This document shows positions 35,025 to 43,481 of a DNA stretch of 64,000 nucleotides, in pieces. The notes under the pieces were generated by a model. It worked only from the letters and a program-made list of their open reading frames with translations. It searched no databases and was not told the DNA's origin. How positions within the stretch are numbered: position 1 is the stretch's first letter; the number at the start of each line of letters is the position of its first letter. A program made the translations under genes and the position numbers. The DNA is from G963665005 sp963665005 (lineage in GTDB: Bacteria; Bacillota; Clostridia; Christensenellales; SZUA-584): NCBI GenBank assembly GCA_963665005.2, contig CAXXTQ010000001.1, positions 62,001 to 126,000 of the forward strand, given 5' to 3'.

Positions 35025-35246
35025 ATGAAAGAAATAAAAGTCGACGTTGTAGGAGAAAGCTGTCCCGTTCCGCTTGTTGAAACCCGAAAAGCGCTTAAAA
35101 AAGCTGTGCCGGGCGATACTATTATAATCAAAGGTACAAACCCCGCTTCAAGAAAAGAAATACCCATGGCGGCTGACGCTCTGTCTGTAAAAATATTAAG
35201 CGACGAACAATCGGGAGATGTCTGGACTATAAAGTTAGAAAAATAA
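35025..35246 (+). CDS. TusA-family sulfur carrier
   Basis: 73 residues. GESCPVPLVETRKALKK has the CPxP motif whose Cys carries persulfide in TusA-like proteins. The fold and length are normal. Members accept sulfur from a cysteine desulfurase or rhodanese and pass it on, often to DsrE-type proteins, which is what follows here. AAGGAG precedes the ATG. Confidence 0.92.
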   Translation: MKEIKVDVVGESCPVPLVETRKALKKAVPGDTIIIKGTNPASRKEIPMAADALSVKILSDEQSGDVWTIKLEK

Positions 35247-35260
35247 GCGAGGTATAAATA

Positions 35261-35680
35261 ATGAAAGACAAAGCCACCATCGTTTTTCACAGCGGAGATA
35301 TGGACAAACTTTACAGCGCGCTCATAATAGCAAACGGCGCTTTATCAATGGGCATGGAAGCTTCTTTGTATCTTACTTTTTGGGGCCTTGAGCGCATTAA
35401 GAAAAACGGGCTTTACAAGGGCCCGTTGTCAAAGAAAAACATGCTGGGGCTTGGAAAGCTTATGATACTGCGGCGCATCAAAAAAAACCGCGTTGCATCG
35501 CTGGAGCGCCTGCTTGACGATTTTAAAGAGCTTGGCGGCGTCATTATAGCCTGCGAAATGACTATGAGCCTTATGGGCGTTAAACAAAAAGATTTAATGG
35601 AAAACGTAATCAATGAATACGGCGCGGTGGGCACATATATAAAAGAAGCGCGCGAATCGGCAATCACCTTGTTTATTTAA
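35261..35680 (+). CDS. DsrE/DsrF-like protein
   Basis: 139 residues of the DsrE/F/H-like fold: KATIVFHSGDMDKLYSALIIANGALSMGMEASLYLTFWGL at the start (family landmark SGDMDKLYSALIIA), and GGVIIACEMTMSLMGV, where the Cys is the likely sulfur acceptor. Similar proteins follow TusA genes in many anaerobes. The gene is 14 bases after the TusA stop. Confidence 0.88.
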   Translation: MKDKATIVFHSGDMDKLYSALIIANGALSMGMEASLYLTFWGLERIKKNGLYKGPLSKKNMLGLGKLMILRRIKKNRVASLERLLDDFKELGGVIIACEMTMSLMGVKQKDLMENVINEYGAVGTYIKEARESAITLFI

Positions 35681-35692
35681 AGGAGAATTTCT

Positions 35693-36850
35693 ATGGCACA
35701 AAAAAATTACTATATGGATAACGCTGCCGCAACACGCATGGACGAAGTGGTCCTTCAAGCAATGAAACCGTACTTTTTCGACTGTTATGCTGTGGCGACT
35801 TCTGATTTCGCCTATTCTCTCGGTATCGAGGCCAAAGAAGCACTTGAAGACGCCCGAAGCCGCCTCGCCGCGCAGCTTGGCGCAGAGCCTGAAGAATTTA
35901 TCTTTACATCGGGCAGCGCAGAATCGAGCAACCTTGCTATAAAAGGCGTCGCAAAAGCGGGTAAAAAGCGCCATATCATAGTATCTAAAACGGAAGATTT
36001 CCCCGTGCTTCACAGCGCTTCGTCGCTTGAAAAACAAGGGTTTAAGATAAGCTATCTAGATGTCGATGCTGACGGCTTTATAAATATTGAACAACTAAAA
36101 CACGAGCTTAGCGAAGAGACTCTGCTCGTGTCGGTACAGCATGCCAATCAGGAAATCGGCACGGTGCAGGATATAGACGAAATAGGCAGGCTGTGTAAAG
36201 AAAACGGCGCGCTTTTTCACACCGACGCAACGCATACATTTGTGCGCATGCCGCTTGATGTTAATAAAACGCCTGCCGACCTTATAACAGTTTCGGGCCA
36301 TACAATTCACGGGCCAAAAGGCATAGGCGGCCTTTATATACGCAAAGGCACTAAAATATCAAAGATAATGGACGGCGGCTTTCAGGAGTTTGACAAGCGT
36401 GCGGGCGCGCAGAATATTCCGGGCGCTGTCGGGTTTGCCAAAGCCGCAGAGCTTGTAACAAAAGAAGAAAACGCGCGTTTAAAAAAAATGCGCGACAAGA
36501 TAATAGACACTATTTTAAAAACGGTGCCCAAAGTTACGCTTAACGGCCACCGTACAAAAAGAACGCCGCAAAACGCCAATATCACGTTTCACCTCGTAGA
36601 AGGCGAATCGATAACTCTTCATCTTGATATGTACGGCATTTCTGTCAGCACAGGGTCTGCATGCTTTAGCAGGTCGCTTGAAGGAAGCCATGTTATATCG
36701 GCGATAGGCGGCGACCACGAAAGAATACACGGCTCTCTGCGTTTTACTCTCGGCCGGTATAATACAATGGACGAAGTAGATTTTGTAGTTGAAACTTTAT
36801 CGAATGTTGTAAAGCAATTACGACAAATCAGCCCTTTGGGCAAAAGCTAG
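35693..36850 (+). CDS. NifS/IscS-like protein with degenerate PLP site (probable pseudoenzyme)
   Basis: The 385-residue protein aligns along its whole length with NifS/IscS cysteine desulfurases, but the cofactor site is changed. Compared with E. coli IscS, the PLP-lysine in SGHKxxGPKG is Thr204 (SGHTIHGPKG). The stacking His of TEH is Asp102 (TEDFPVL), the Gln of DATQS is His181, an Asn of NNEIG is Gln153, and the Thr of GATE is Ala76. The acceptor cysteine is retained (STGSACFS, Cys324). Without the lysine it should not form the internal aldimine. It may hold or relay sulfur, or be a scaffold. It lies between DsrE-like and IscU-like genes with AAGGAG upstream. Confidence 0.88.
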   Translation: MAQKNYYMDNAAATRMDEVVLQAMKPYFFDCYAVATSDFAYSLGIEAKEALEDARSRLAAQLGAEPEEFIFTSGSAESSNLAIKGVAKAGKKRHIIVSKTEDFPVLHSASSLEKQGFKISYLDVDADGFINIEQLKHELSEETLLVSVQHANQEIGTVQDIDEIGRLCKENGALFHTDATHTFVRMPLDVNKTPADLITVSGHTIHGPKGIGGLYIRKGTKISKIMDGGFQEFDKRAGAQNIPGAVGFAKAAELVTKEENARLKKMRDKIIDTILKTVPKVTLNGHRTKRTPQNANITFHLVEGESITLHLDMYGISVSTGSACFSRSLEGSHVISAIGGDHERIHGSLRFTLGRYNTMDEVDFVVETLSNVVKQLRQISPLGKS

Positions 36851-36863
36851 GAGGCTTATTATA

Positions 36864-37499
36864 ATGAAATTTCCGTATACTGACAAGGTTTTAGAGCACT
36901 TTAAAAACCCACGCAATGTCGGCCGGTTAGAAGATGCCGACGGCAAAGCTACAGAGGGCAGCCCAGCATGCGGCGATATGGTGTCGGTGAACATTAACGT
37001 GGACGAAAAAACAAAAGTCATTACCGATATCAAGTTTGAATCTTACGGCTGTGCTTCAAACATAGCGACAGGGTCTATAATAACAGAACTGGCTAAAGGA
37101 AAAACGCTGGATGAAGCAAAAAAAATCTCTTGGAAAGAAGCTTCAGAGGCGCTTGGCGGCCTGCCTGCCGTTAAGGTACACTGCTCGGTGCTGGCTGTCG
37201 AAGGCCTTCGCTCGGCAATAAAAAATTACGAAGAAAAACACGGCCTTACAACCGACAGGCAGGATACCACAAAAGAAATAGTTTTAAAGCGTTTAAAAAA
37301 AGTTATGAATCCTTTATCCGGCCTTGATATGGTCTCTACTAATCTCGTTAAAGATATTGAAGTAAAAAACGGCGTTGTCCGCCTTGTAATAAACATGCCC
37401 GAAGACCACCAGTTTTCGAACGCCATTAAAGAAGAAGTTAAAGAGAAAATTGAGCCTTTATGGGATATTAAAAAAGTTGAAATGTCTTTTGTAGATTAA
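36864..37499 (+). CDS. IscU-type scaffold fused to a DUF59/MIP18-like domain
   Basis: 211 residues. The N-terminal 125 residues are IscU: GSPACGDMVSVNI, SYGCASNIATGS and VHCSVLAVEGLRSAI keep all three cluster-binding cysteines and the Asp of CGD. The C-terminal 70 residues (LKKVMNPLSGLDMVSTNLVKDIEVKNGVVRLVINMP) match the DUF59/MIP18 (SufT/PaaD-like) fold and lack the CxxC of the NifU C-terminal domain. It should assemble or transfer Fe-S clusters. It is the last gene of the operon, followed by a strong terminator. Confidence 0.88.
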   Translation: MKFPYTDKVLEHFKNPRNVGRLEDADGKATEGSPACGDMVSVNINVDEKTKVITDIKFESYGCASNIATGSIITELAKGKTLDEAKKISWKEASEALGGLPAVKVHCSVLAVEGLRSAIKNYEEKHGLTTDRQDTTKEIVLKRLKKVMNPLSGLDMVSTNLVKDIEVKNGVVRLVINMPEDHQFSNAIKEEVKEKIEPLWDIKKVEMSFVD

Positions 37500-37517
37500 A
37501 TTATGAAACTATACTAA

Positions 37518-37547
37518 AAAAAGGCCGTCCCTTTGGATGGCCTTTTT
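37518..37547. terminator. Bidirectional terminator between IscU-DUF59 and the FtsX-like gene
   Basis: AAAAAGGCCGTCC pairs with GGATGGCCTTTTT (13 pairs including one G-T) around the loop CTTT. The A- and T-runs let it stop both convergent transcripts. Confidence 0.9.
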
Positions 37548-37573
37548 ACCGTCATTCTTACGCGGTGCTTATC

Positions 37574-38710
37574 CTAAGATAAAAAAGAAGATATATTTTT
37601 TTTAATATTCAATAAAGGAAGTATACCGGCAATAATACAGGCAGCACCGATAAGCGCAGCAACTTCGAATGGTATTTGCAACTTAAATATCGACGTTTCG
37701 CTTATTTCGAGTGATAAAAATGATGGCAGAGAAGTACTGACAAGAATACCTGCCGCGATACCCATCAATGAAATCATAATAGATTGAACTATAAATATTC
37801 TTCCGATTTCTTTGTCCTTCATTCCCATCCACCGCAGAATATTGTAAGCTGATTTTTGTTCCATAAGCGATATCTTTTTCCATGCGGCCATCAAAACTAT
37901 TGAGCATAATAAACCAAAAACTCCGATTGCGATAAGATAGGACATCTCTTTTATTTGCATATCCCAAACGGGCTGCAGCTCGTTTGGATTATTAACATTA
38001 ATCCCGAGCGCAGATATCTGTCTTGTTACGCTGTCCGCGCATCCTACATTTTTAATGCGCACGTATGCTCCGGTATAACCGGCGGCCTGTCCGCTCTGCC
38101 TCAGCAATTCTTTTGCAGAAGAAATACTAATGTACGCAATAGGCGCCTGTTCATCCTCTTCATCTGCCAAAATACCGATGATCCTGGAAACTGATGGGCG
38201 CACGCCTTCACCCGCCGCCATAACAACGTTGGCATTAAGCCAGTCGATTTTTGGCGCATCTTCTTGCAGATTTATAATTTCTTCGCTGTCATTTTCAGAA
38301 AATTGTCTGCAGGCTGCTTCATTAAGAATTATATTCGGCATATTACTGCTCTTGTCAAAAACACCGCCTAGCTCAAATTCACCGTTTAAATATTCGGCGT
38401 ATATACCCGTTGCCGTAAGCGTCACTGAATATTTGTCAGCTTTTATACCGGCCGGAATGTCAATTACAGGCGTTACCGCTGTTACCTCAGCCATTTGGGA
38501 AATCTGTGCTATAACACTGTCCGAAATATTTGCAGATACAGGCGTGCAATTGAGTTCATACGGCAAAGATTTTTCTTTCTGGACAGACATCAGTATTGCC
38601 CCCGAAAAACAAAGGCAAAAAACACATATGGCAATACCTGCGGCAGGCAGCACCGCCCATCTTCCTTTAAGATTTTTGGCGGATATTTTAATCAGGTCAA
38701 AAATCTTCAT
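37574..38710 (-). CDS. FtsX/MacB-like ABC permease
   Basis: 378 residues with the MacB layout: one N-terminal membrane helix, a large outer domain at about 45-255, then three helices (YLIAIGVFGLLCSIVLMAAWKK, FIVQSIMISLMGIAAGILV, AALIGAACIIAGILPLLNI). It contains the FtsX motif YNILRWMGMKDKEIGRIFIVQS (landmark LRWMGMKDKEIG). The start overlaps the 3' end of the anchored-protein gene by 14 bases, so the three genes from 40813 down form one unit. It probably moves or remodels an envelope component rather than acting as a tripartite pump. Confidence 0.88.
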   Translation of the reverse strand: MKIFDLIKISAKNLKGRWAVLPAAGIAICVFCLCFSGAILMSVQKEKSLPYELNCTPVSANISDSVIAQISQMAEVTAVTPVIDIPAGIKADKYSVTLTATGIYAEYLNGEFELGGVFDKSSNMPNIILNEAACRQFSENDSEEIINLQEDAPKIDWLNANVVMAAGEGVRPSVSRIIGILADEEDEQAPIAYISISSAKELLRQSGQAAGYTGAYVRIKNVGCADSVTRQISALGINVNNPNELQPVWDMQIKEMSYLIAIGVFGLLCSIVLMAAWKKISLMEQKSAYNILRWMGMKDKEIGRIFIVQSIMISLMGIAAGILVSTSLPSFLSLEISETSIFKLQIPFEVAALIGAACIIAGILPLLNIKKNISSFLS

Positions 38711-40142
38711 GCTTTTTCCCTTTCTTTCCCCTGATAATCAAAAATGCCGTAAGCCCGGCGATAATTACGCCGCCTATAACTATTGAAATCCACCATTGCC
38801 CGGCTTTTTCGGGCTCTTCCTCCGGCTCGGTGGCTGTCGGTATTATCACGGGCGCGTTAATGGTTGTCGAAATTTGCGTTTCTTCTGTATATTCCTCGCC
38901 CGCGGAGTCTTCATATGTCAGCGTAATTGTTCCGTTTGTAAAGCCGTATTTATCCTGGCCTTCATACCCCTCGCTCATATTCTTTGTTCCTATAAAAACA
39001 TTCATTTCACCCGGCATTGCAGTGCCCGCTTCCATATTGCCTATAAAAGCAGTCTCGGATGGAATAAGCCCGAACGCAGACAGCTCAATCCGTACGTTAT
39101 ATACTTGGCTCCGCCCCATATTCATTACCTGAAACGAAAGCGGCACGGTATCTCCGGCGTTTACCTCTTCAGGTATCTGCGGCGTTTCCATTTCTACCCG
39201 CAAAGGCTGGACAACAGTAATAAAAACGCATCCCGATGAGCTAAGCGGCGCAGCGTCTTTGTTGTCGTATTCAATAGCCAGCATTATATTATAACGCATT
39301 GCCGGAGTTTCGAGGTCTGTCTTATAAGATACCTTAATATCGGTAGTTTCCCCTTTGCCTAATTTGCCTATATATATGCTGTTACTGTCGTTTTGCAGAG
39401 CAAAATTCGGGGATTCACACGATATTGCAACAGTCATATTCTGTACCGATTGCTTTTCGCTTGTATTTTTAAGAGTAATGTTTACTGTACATTCCTCTCC
39501 CGCCATTACCGGAGAAGGATTGACATTATAGCCGCTGACTATAACCTTGGGCTGAGACGTCGGCTTTTCGGGCTTTGGCGTCGGTTCGGCGGCATTCGGG
39601 TCTATGCCTTCCTTTATTGTCACATACGAAGTAAATGACTGCTGTATACGGCTGCCGTCCGTCGCCTCTGCCTGTACTTCAACAGTAACAGGAAAAACGC
39701 CTATATATCTTTGCGCCGCAAGCGAAAAATCGAAACGAATTAGATATGAAGATACGCTGGCTCCTCCGCTTACAGCATTGTCTGCCAAATTCACAGTTTT
39801 CTGATAGTTCTTATACACAAAAGGCGAAGAGGATGTTTCGCCGAGGTTGGGTGTAACGGTAATAGTATTGCCGTTTATTTCGCCGTCTGCAATAAGCGGT
39901 ATAACTACAGTCGCAAGATCATTTTTTACAGTCGGCGTATATCCGTCCTTATATGCCTTATCCATGCCCTCATATAAATGCGCATCGTCAATTTCCAGCG
40001 TAGTCACGGCGGCAGGCTCCTGCTCTTCTATTTCCCCTTCAGTCTCCCCTTCAGTCTCTCCTTCAGTCTCCCCCACAGCCATTGCTGAAACAGGTATAAG
40101 CAACAGCAGCAATGCAATAAATATAATATATAATTTTTTCAT
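38697..40142 (-). CDS. Surface-anchored CARDB/NEW3-like protein
   Basis: 481 residues. A signal peptide is followed by a repeat of GETEGETEGE at about 27-40, a beta-rich body with CARDB/NEW3-like patterns (VIVSGYNVNPSPVMAGEECTVNITLKNTSEKQSV as landmark AGEECTVNITLKN, and VNAGDTVPLSFQVMNMGRSQVYNVRIEL as landmark VNAGDTVPLSF), and a C-terminal membrane helix with a basic tail (WWISIVIGGVIIAGLTAFLIIRG). It is a membrane-tethered adhesin-like protein, co-transcribed with the ABC ATPase and FtsX-like permease. COG1361-like proteins are frequently linked to such exporters, function unknown. Confidence 0.8.
   Translation of the reverse strand: MKKLYIIFIALLLLLIPVSAMAVGETEGETEGETEGEIEEQEPAAVTTLEIDDAHLYEGMDKAYKDGYTPTVKNDLATVVIPLIADGEINGNTITVTPNLGETSSSPFVYKNYQKTVNLADNAVSGGASVSSYLIRFDFSLAAQRYIGVFPVTVEVQAEATDGSRIQQSFTSYVTIKEGIDPNAAEPTPKPEKPTSQPKVIVSGYNVNPSPVMAGEECTVNITLKNTSEKQSVQNMTVAISCESPNFALQNDSNSIYIGKLGKGETTDIKVSYKTDLETPAMRYNIMLAIEYDNKDAAPLSSSGCVFITVVQPLRVEMETPQIPEEVNAGDTVPLSFQVMNMGRSQVYNVRIELSAFGLIPSETAFIGNMEAGTAMPGEMNVFIGTKNMSEGYEGQDKYGFTNGTITLTYEDSAGEEYTEETQISTTINAPVIIPTATEPEEEPEKAGQWWISIVIGGVIIAGLTAFLIIRGKKGKKHEDF
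40028..40078 (-). repeat. Short tandem repeat encoding GETE
   Basis: Copies of a 12-base unit on the plus strand, each about TTCAGTCTCCCC, encode the GETEGETEGE stretch after the signal peptide of the anchored protein. Such repeats vary by slippage. Confidence 0.7.
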
Positions 40143-40813
40143 GATATGTCCTCCAAAATTGTTCCGTAGCCTAATTGAATATATCTGTCCGCACGTATCG
40201 CAGCGCTTTTTGCCCCCGAGAAACCTATAACAGTATAATCGCCGAACTTCCAGAGGGCATGTATAATACCCGTTATCTGAATCGTCTCTCTTGCCGAAAG
40301 CCCCGCAGTTATATCATTCAGCAGCATTATTTTCGGCTGTGTAATCATGGCCCGCGCAACAGACGCCATTACGGCTTCATAGACGGTAAGCTGTGACGGA
40401 TACGCCTGCGCAATATGCGAAATTCCCAGCGCCTTAAACTGCTCCCTTGCCGCCTGTTTTCGCAACGGCAGCGCCATGCCGCGTATTAAAAGGGGCAGCG
40501 TAACGTTCTCAAATATATTAAGGCTTTCTAAAAACCCCGGGTCTTTTTGTATAAAACCGATATTTTCATTGCGGAAAACAGACGCATTATCCGTATTCAT
40601 CTCATGAATATTTTTATTCATCACAACGATTTTTCCCTCGCTCGGCTTTTCCATACCCGCAATCAGCCGCATCAGCGTACTCTTGCCGCTTCCGGGCGCA
40701 CCAAAGACAGCGATTCTCTGTTTCTCGGGAACGGACATACTTATATCGTTAACGGTACGCCGCCCCGGAGAAATCATCTTTATTACGTTTTCCAGCCTTA
40801 TAATTTCTTTCAT
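40139..40813 (-). CDS. ABC transporter ATP-binding protein (LolD/MacB type)
   Basis: About 224 residues. Walker A GAPGSGKSTLMRLIAG, Q-loop region FIQKDPGFLESL and Walker B IMLLNDITAGLS are present. The signature region is weak: SQLTVYEAVMASVARAM where LSGGQxQR is expected, and the Walker B acid is Asn-Asp (LLND) in place of Asp-Glu. The pair may be slow or altered in hydrolysis. ATG at 40813 with AAGGAG; an upstream ATG lacks a site. It is the first gene of a unit with the anchored protein and the FtsX-like permease, overlapping the next gene as ATGA. Confidence 0.85.
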   Translation of the reverse strand: MKEIIRLENVIKMISPGRRTVNDISMSVPEKQRIAVFGAPGSGKSTLMRLIAGMEKPSEGKIVVMNKNIHEMNTDNASVFRNENIGFIQKDPGFLESLNIFENVTLPLLIRGMALPLRKQAAREQFKALGISHIAQAYPSQLTVYEAVMASVARAMITQPKIMLLNDITAGLSARETIQITGIIHALWKFGDYTVIGFSGAKSAAIRADRYIQLGYGTILEDIS

Positions 40814-40969
40814 AATTAACTCCTTAAATGCCGATATACGGATGCAGTACAAGAAAGCGCGACATTCTGAGTTTTATATATCTTTGTTATCTTTCTCATT
40901 CTAATTTTCGTTTTTTCCATTTATTACTCTCCCATTCTAATGCCAACTTCATAATGCAATCTGCAAATC

Positions 40970-42784
40970 CTATGACACCGGCGTTGTCGGTGTTGATTCC
41001 GGCATTGTCGGTGTTGATGCCGGCGTTGTCGGTGTTGATTCCGGCGTTGTTGGAGCCGGCGGTGTCGGTGTCGGCGGTGTCGGTGTCGGCGGTGTCGGTG
41101 TTGATGCCGGCATCAAGTTCGGAGGATAAATATAGGTGTAACCGTTAATCGGCTTATAATCAGAAACCCGAAACAGCTTGTTTTCCAGCTCTGTGCCGTC
41201 AAGTGCATAAACGAGCTTGAATACCTCAACTTTGCGTCCCGCCTTTGGAGAAGAAAACACAATGATTGGATTCTCGGGGCTAAGCACATCACCTGTAGGC
41301 GTTTGGGTTGCCTTAATAGTCTTCACTCGCCCCATTCCATACGGCTTTCCTTTATTATCCGACGTGTAGTCGTAGATAACATACTGTTTAAACTTTTCAC
41401 TGTATGGCAGCCGTCCGTATACCTCGACTGTGACGGTTTGCTTCTTGGGATCGACGTATGAGACAAGATACACCGGCGCTGTGCCATCGTTGCGCAGCAC
41501 CAGATCTTTGCCGCCCGAATCCAGTGTCGCATCTAATCCTTTCGGAATGTAGCCCGACGCATCTGAATGGTGCCAGTGTTCCACAATCGTCAAATCGGCA
41601 CGCAGCGCGGCATTGTACGTCGTGCTTCCAAGCTGGCACACGCCGCCGCCGTACTGCTGAGTGGTTGAGCCCTGATACAGCCCGGCTGCTTTCTTCCATC
41701 CGATTATTTTCGCTGTTTTAGCATCTCTCGGGCCGGCGGTATCGTTTACCGACCATTCTTCACCCGGCTGAATATCTTCACCGTTTATAAAGCTCGACAT
41801 CCGCGACACATTCCAGACTCTGTCATGTTTATCATGGCTTTCGTAGCTAGAAGTCCACGAAACAATCAGCTGCGTATCGTTTATTACATCTTCGAGCGTG
41901 ATATCCGCCTCAGCCGGTTCTACCGGCACCGTAATCTTAGAAAAATCGCCGCTTTGAACCTGTGCCATAATTTCGTCGTATATTGCATCCATGTCAACAT
42001 TGAAACCTGCCGCTTCGGGCGTGTATAAAAAGCGTGCAATATTTGCATCCTTGAGAGTAAAATCATCAATGTATTTTTTGGTTTCCCAATATTGATATCT
42101 TAACGAACTCGGCATGTCATCCACATCTATACGCACAAGCTCGATATCCTCGTCATATTCTTTGCCGTCCGCGTGTGCATCAGCCATTGCTTTAACATCC
42201 GGTTTGTATTCCTTGCCGTCTTTGGTATATCCCCAAGGCATGAACGCGGCTGCGGCATCCTGCGGCGGCTTATCAAGTATTTGCTTTAATTTTGCGAACG
42301 CGGATTTAAGCTCTTTCTCGTCTACACAAAGACTAACGGAGAAATTCGCCCCTTCGTTCTTTGCCGTATCGACAGCCTTTTTACGCTCATCATATGAACC
42401 GAAATGACCGTAAGAAAAAGCCTTTTTAATGATATCCTGATAATCTGTGCTTACATTAAAATCATCCGCCGTATATGTATATATATCTCCCTTTACTTCC
42501 AGAATAAATTCGGCCTTGCTCAGCAAATTTTCGGGTATATCCGCAGTCACTGCCTTTGCCTGTTCTAAAGTCTTACCTGATAAATCAATGCCGTTTAAGC
42601 TAACTCCTCTCATTATCGTTCCGTAATCAATGATGCGCTCGATATGCTTTGCATTACTTAAAATAAGCACAGCCGAAACTGCCAATGAAATTAAAATTAC
42701 ACCAGCGGATACTATCAAAAATATACGTTTGTTTATCTTTTTTTTCATATTTATTTTTAATTTCTCTTTTTCATTGCCAATCAT
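40970..42784 (-). CDS. VanW-family protein with Pro/Thr-rich tail
   Basis: 604 residues. One N-terminal membrane helix (KRIFLIVSAGVILISLAVSAVLI), then a long extracytoplasmic region with a YkuD/peptidoglycan-binding-like first half (GVSLNGIDLSGKTLEQA) and a VanW domain at about 330-470 (EEWSVNDTAGPRDAKT, YGGGVCQLGSTTYNAAL, VEHWHHSDASGYIP). The C-terminal 50 residues are repeats such as TPTPPTPTPP and ESTPTTP. VanW proteins are found with glycopeptide-resistance and envelope genes, but their role is unknown. Here it is beside a CwlD-like amidase, a VanY-like enzyme and an ABC exporter. AGAGAGG precedes the start. Confidence 0.88.
   Translation of the reverse strand: MIGNEKEKLKINMKKKINKRIFLIVSAGVILISLAVSAVLILSNAKHIERIIDYGTIMRGVSLNGIDLSGKTLEQAKAVTADIPENLLSKAEFILEVKGDIYTYTADDFNVSTDYQDIIKKAFSYGHFGSYDERKKAVDTAKNEGANFSVSLCVDEKELKSAFAKLKQILDKPPQDAAAAFMPWGYTKDGKEYKPDVKAMADAHADGKEYDEDIELVRIDVDDMPSSLRYQYWETKKYIDDFTLKDANIARFLYTPEAAGFNVDMDAIYDEIMAQVQSGDFSKITVPVEPAEADITLEDVINDTQLIVSWTSSYESHDKHDRVWNVSRMSSFINGEDIQPGEEWSVNDTAGPRDAKTAKIIGWKKAAGLYQGSTTQQYGGGVCQLGSTTYNAALRADLTIVEHWHHSDASGYIPKGLDATLDSGGKDLVLRNDGTAPVYLVSYVDPKKQTVTVEVYGRLPYSEKFKQYVIYDYTSDNKGKPYGMGRVKTIKATQTPTGDVLSPENPIIVFSSPKAGRKVEVFKLVYALDGTELENKLFRVSDYKPINGYTYIYPPNLMPASTPTPPTPTPPTPTPPAPTTPESTPTTPASTPTMPESTPTTPVS
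40976..41111 (-). repeat. Tandem repeat encoding the Pro/Thr tail of the VanW protein
   Basis: Imperfect 12- and 24-base units (plus strand GGCGTTGTCGGTGTTGAT and close variants) run through the 3' end of the VanW gene and encode the PTPP/PESTPT tail. The length is likely to vary between strains. Confidence 0.8.
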
Positions 42785-42838
42785 ATCTAACCTCTCTTTT
42801 TCATAAAAACTATTTTAGTTTGGCAATTGCTGCTATAT

Positions 42839-43480
42839 TCATCTGACCACCGTCATTATTCCTGCGTCCATCTCGCAAACAGTATCGCAAAGCTCGTCGA
42901 TATCTATCTGGTTATGGCTGGCAAGCAGTATCGTTTTCCCCTGCTCTCGCAGCCCTTTTATAAGCTCGCGCATCTGAGCGACGCCGCTTTTATCGAGGCC
43001 GTTCAGCGGCTCGTCAAGTATCATAATAGACGGATTCTCCATGATAGCCTGCGCTATGCCCAGCCGCTGGCGCATACCGAGCGAATATTTGCCGACGTGT
43101 TTTTTCATGCCCGGGTCAAGCCCGACGCGTTTTATCGTTTTTCGAATAGTATCGCTGCCTATTTTTCTTTTTAATGATGCAAGTATCTGCAGGTTTTTCA
43201 TTCCCGATATTGTCGGTAAAAAACCGGGCGTTTCGATTATAATGCCCATATCATCGGGAAAATCCATATCCTTGCCCACCTGTTTATAGCCTACAAATAT
43301 CTTGCCTTTAGTCGGCAGCAAAAATCCGCAGATGCATTTCATGAGCACCGTCTTGCCGCTGCCGTTGTTGCCGACTATTCCGTGTATTTTGCCTTCTTCA
43401 AATTCATGGGACACATCAGTCAAGACCGTTTCGTCCCCGAATCTCTTTGTAACGTTTTGAACGCTAATGGCTACATTCAT
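42839..43480 (-). CDS. ABC transporter ATP-binding protein
   Basis: About 213 residues, a compact ABC ATPase: Walker A GNNGSGKTVLMKCI, signature YSLGMRQRLGIAQA, Walker B IMILDEPLNGLD and the switch His in LLASHNQID. The short length and the IIETPGFLPTISG segment match the bacitracin/lantibiotic-immunity and gliding-type exporter group. I place the start at the ATG at 43480, five bases after GGAGGG. The permease gene ends two bases before. It forms an operon with two permeases. Confidence 0.9.
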   Translation of the reverse strand: MNVAISVQNVTKRFGDETVLTDVSHEFEEGKIHGIVGNNGSGKTVLMKCICGFLLPTKGKIFVGYKQVGKDMDFPDDMGIIIETPGFLPTISGMKNLQILASLKRKIGSDTIRKTIKRVGLDPGMKKHVGKYSLGMRQRLGIAQAIMENPSIMILDEPLNGLDKSGVAQMRELIKGLREQGKTILLASHNQIDIDELCDTVCEMDAGIMTVVR

Positions 43481-43481
43481 A

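Noticed and set aside
40976..41111. A CRISPR-like array
   Set aside because: The repeats are in frame within the VanW gene, have no unique spacers, and encode a Pro/Thr tail.
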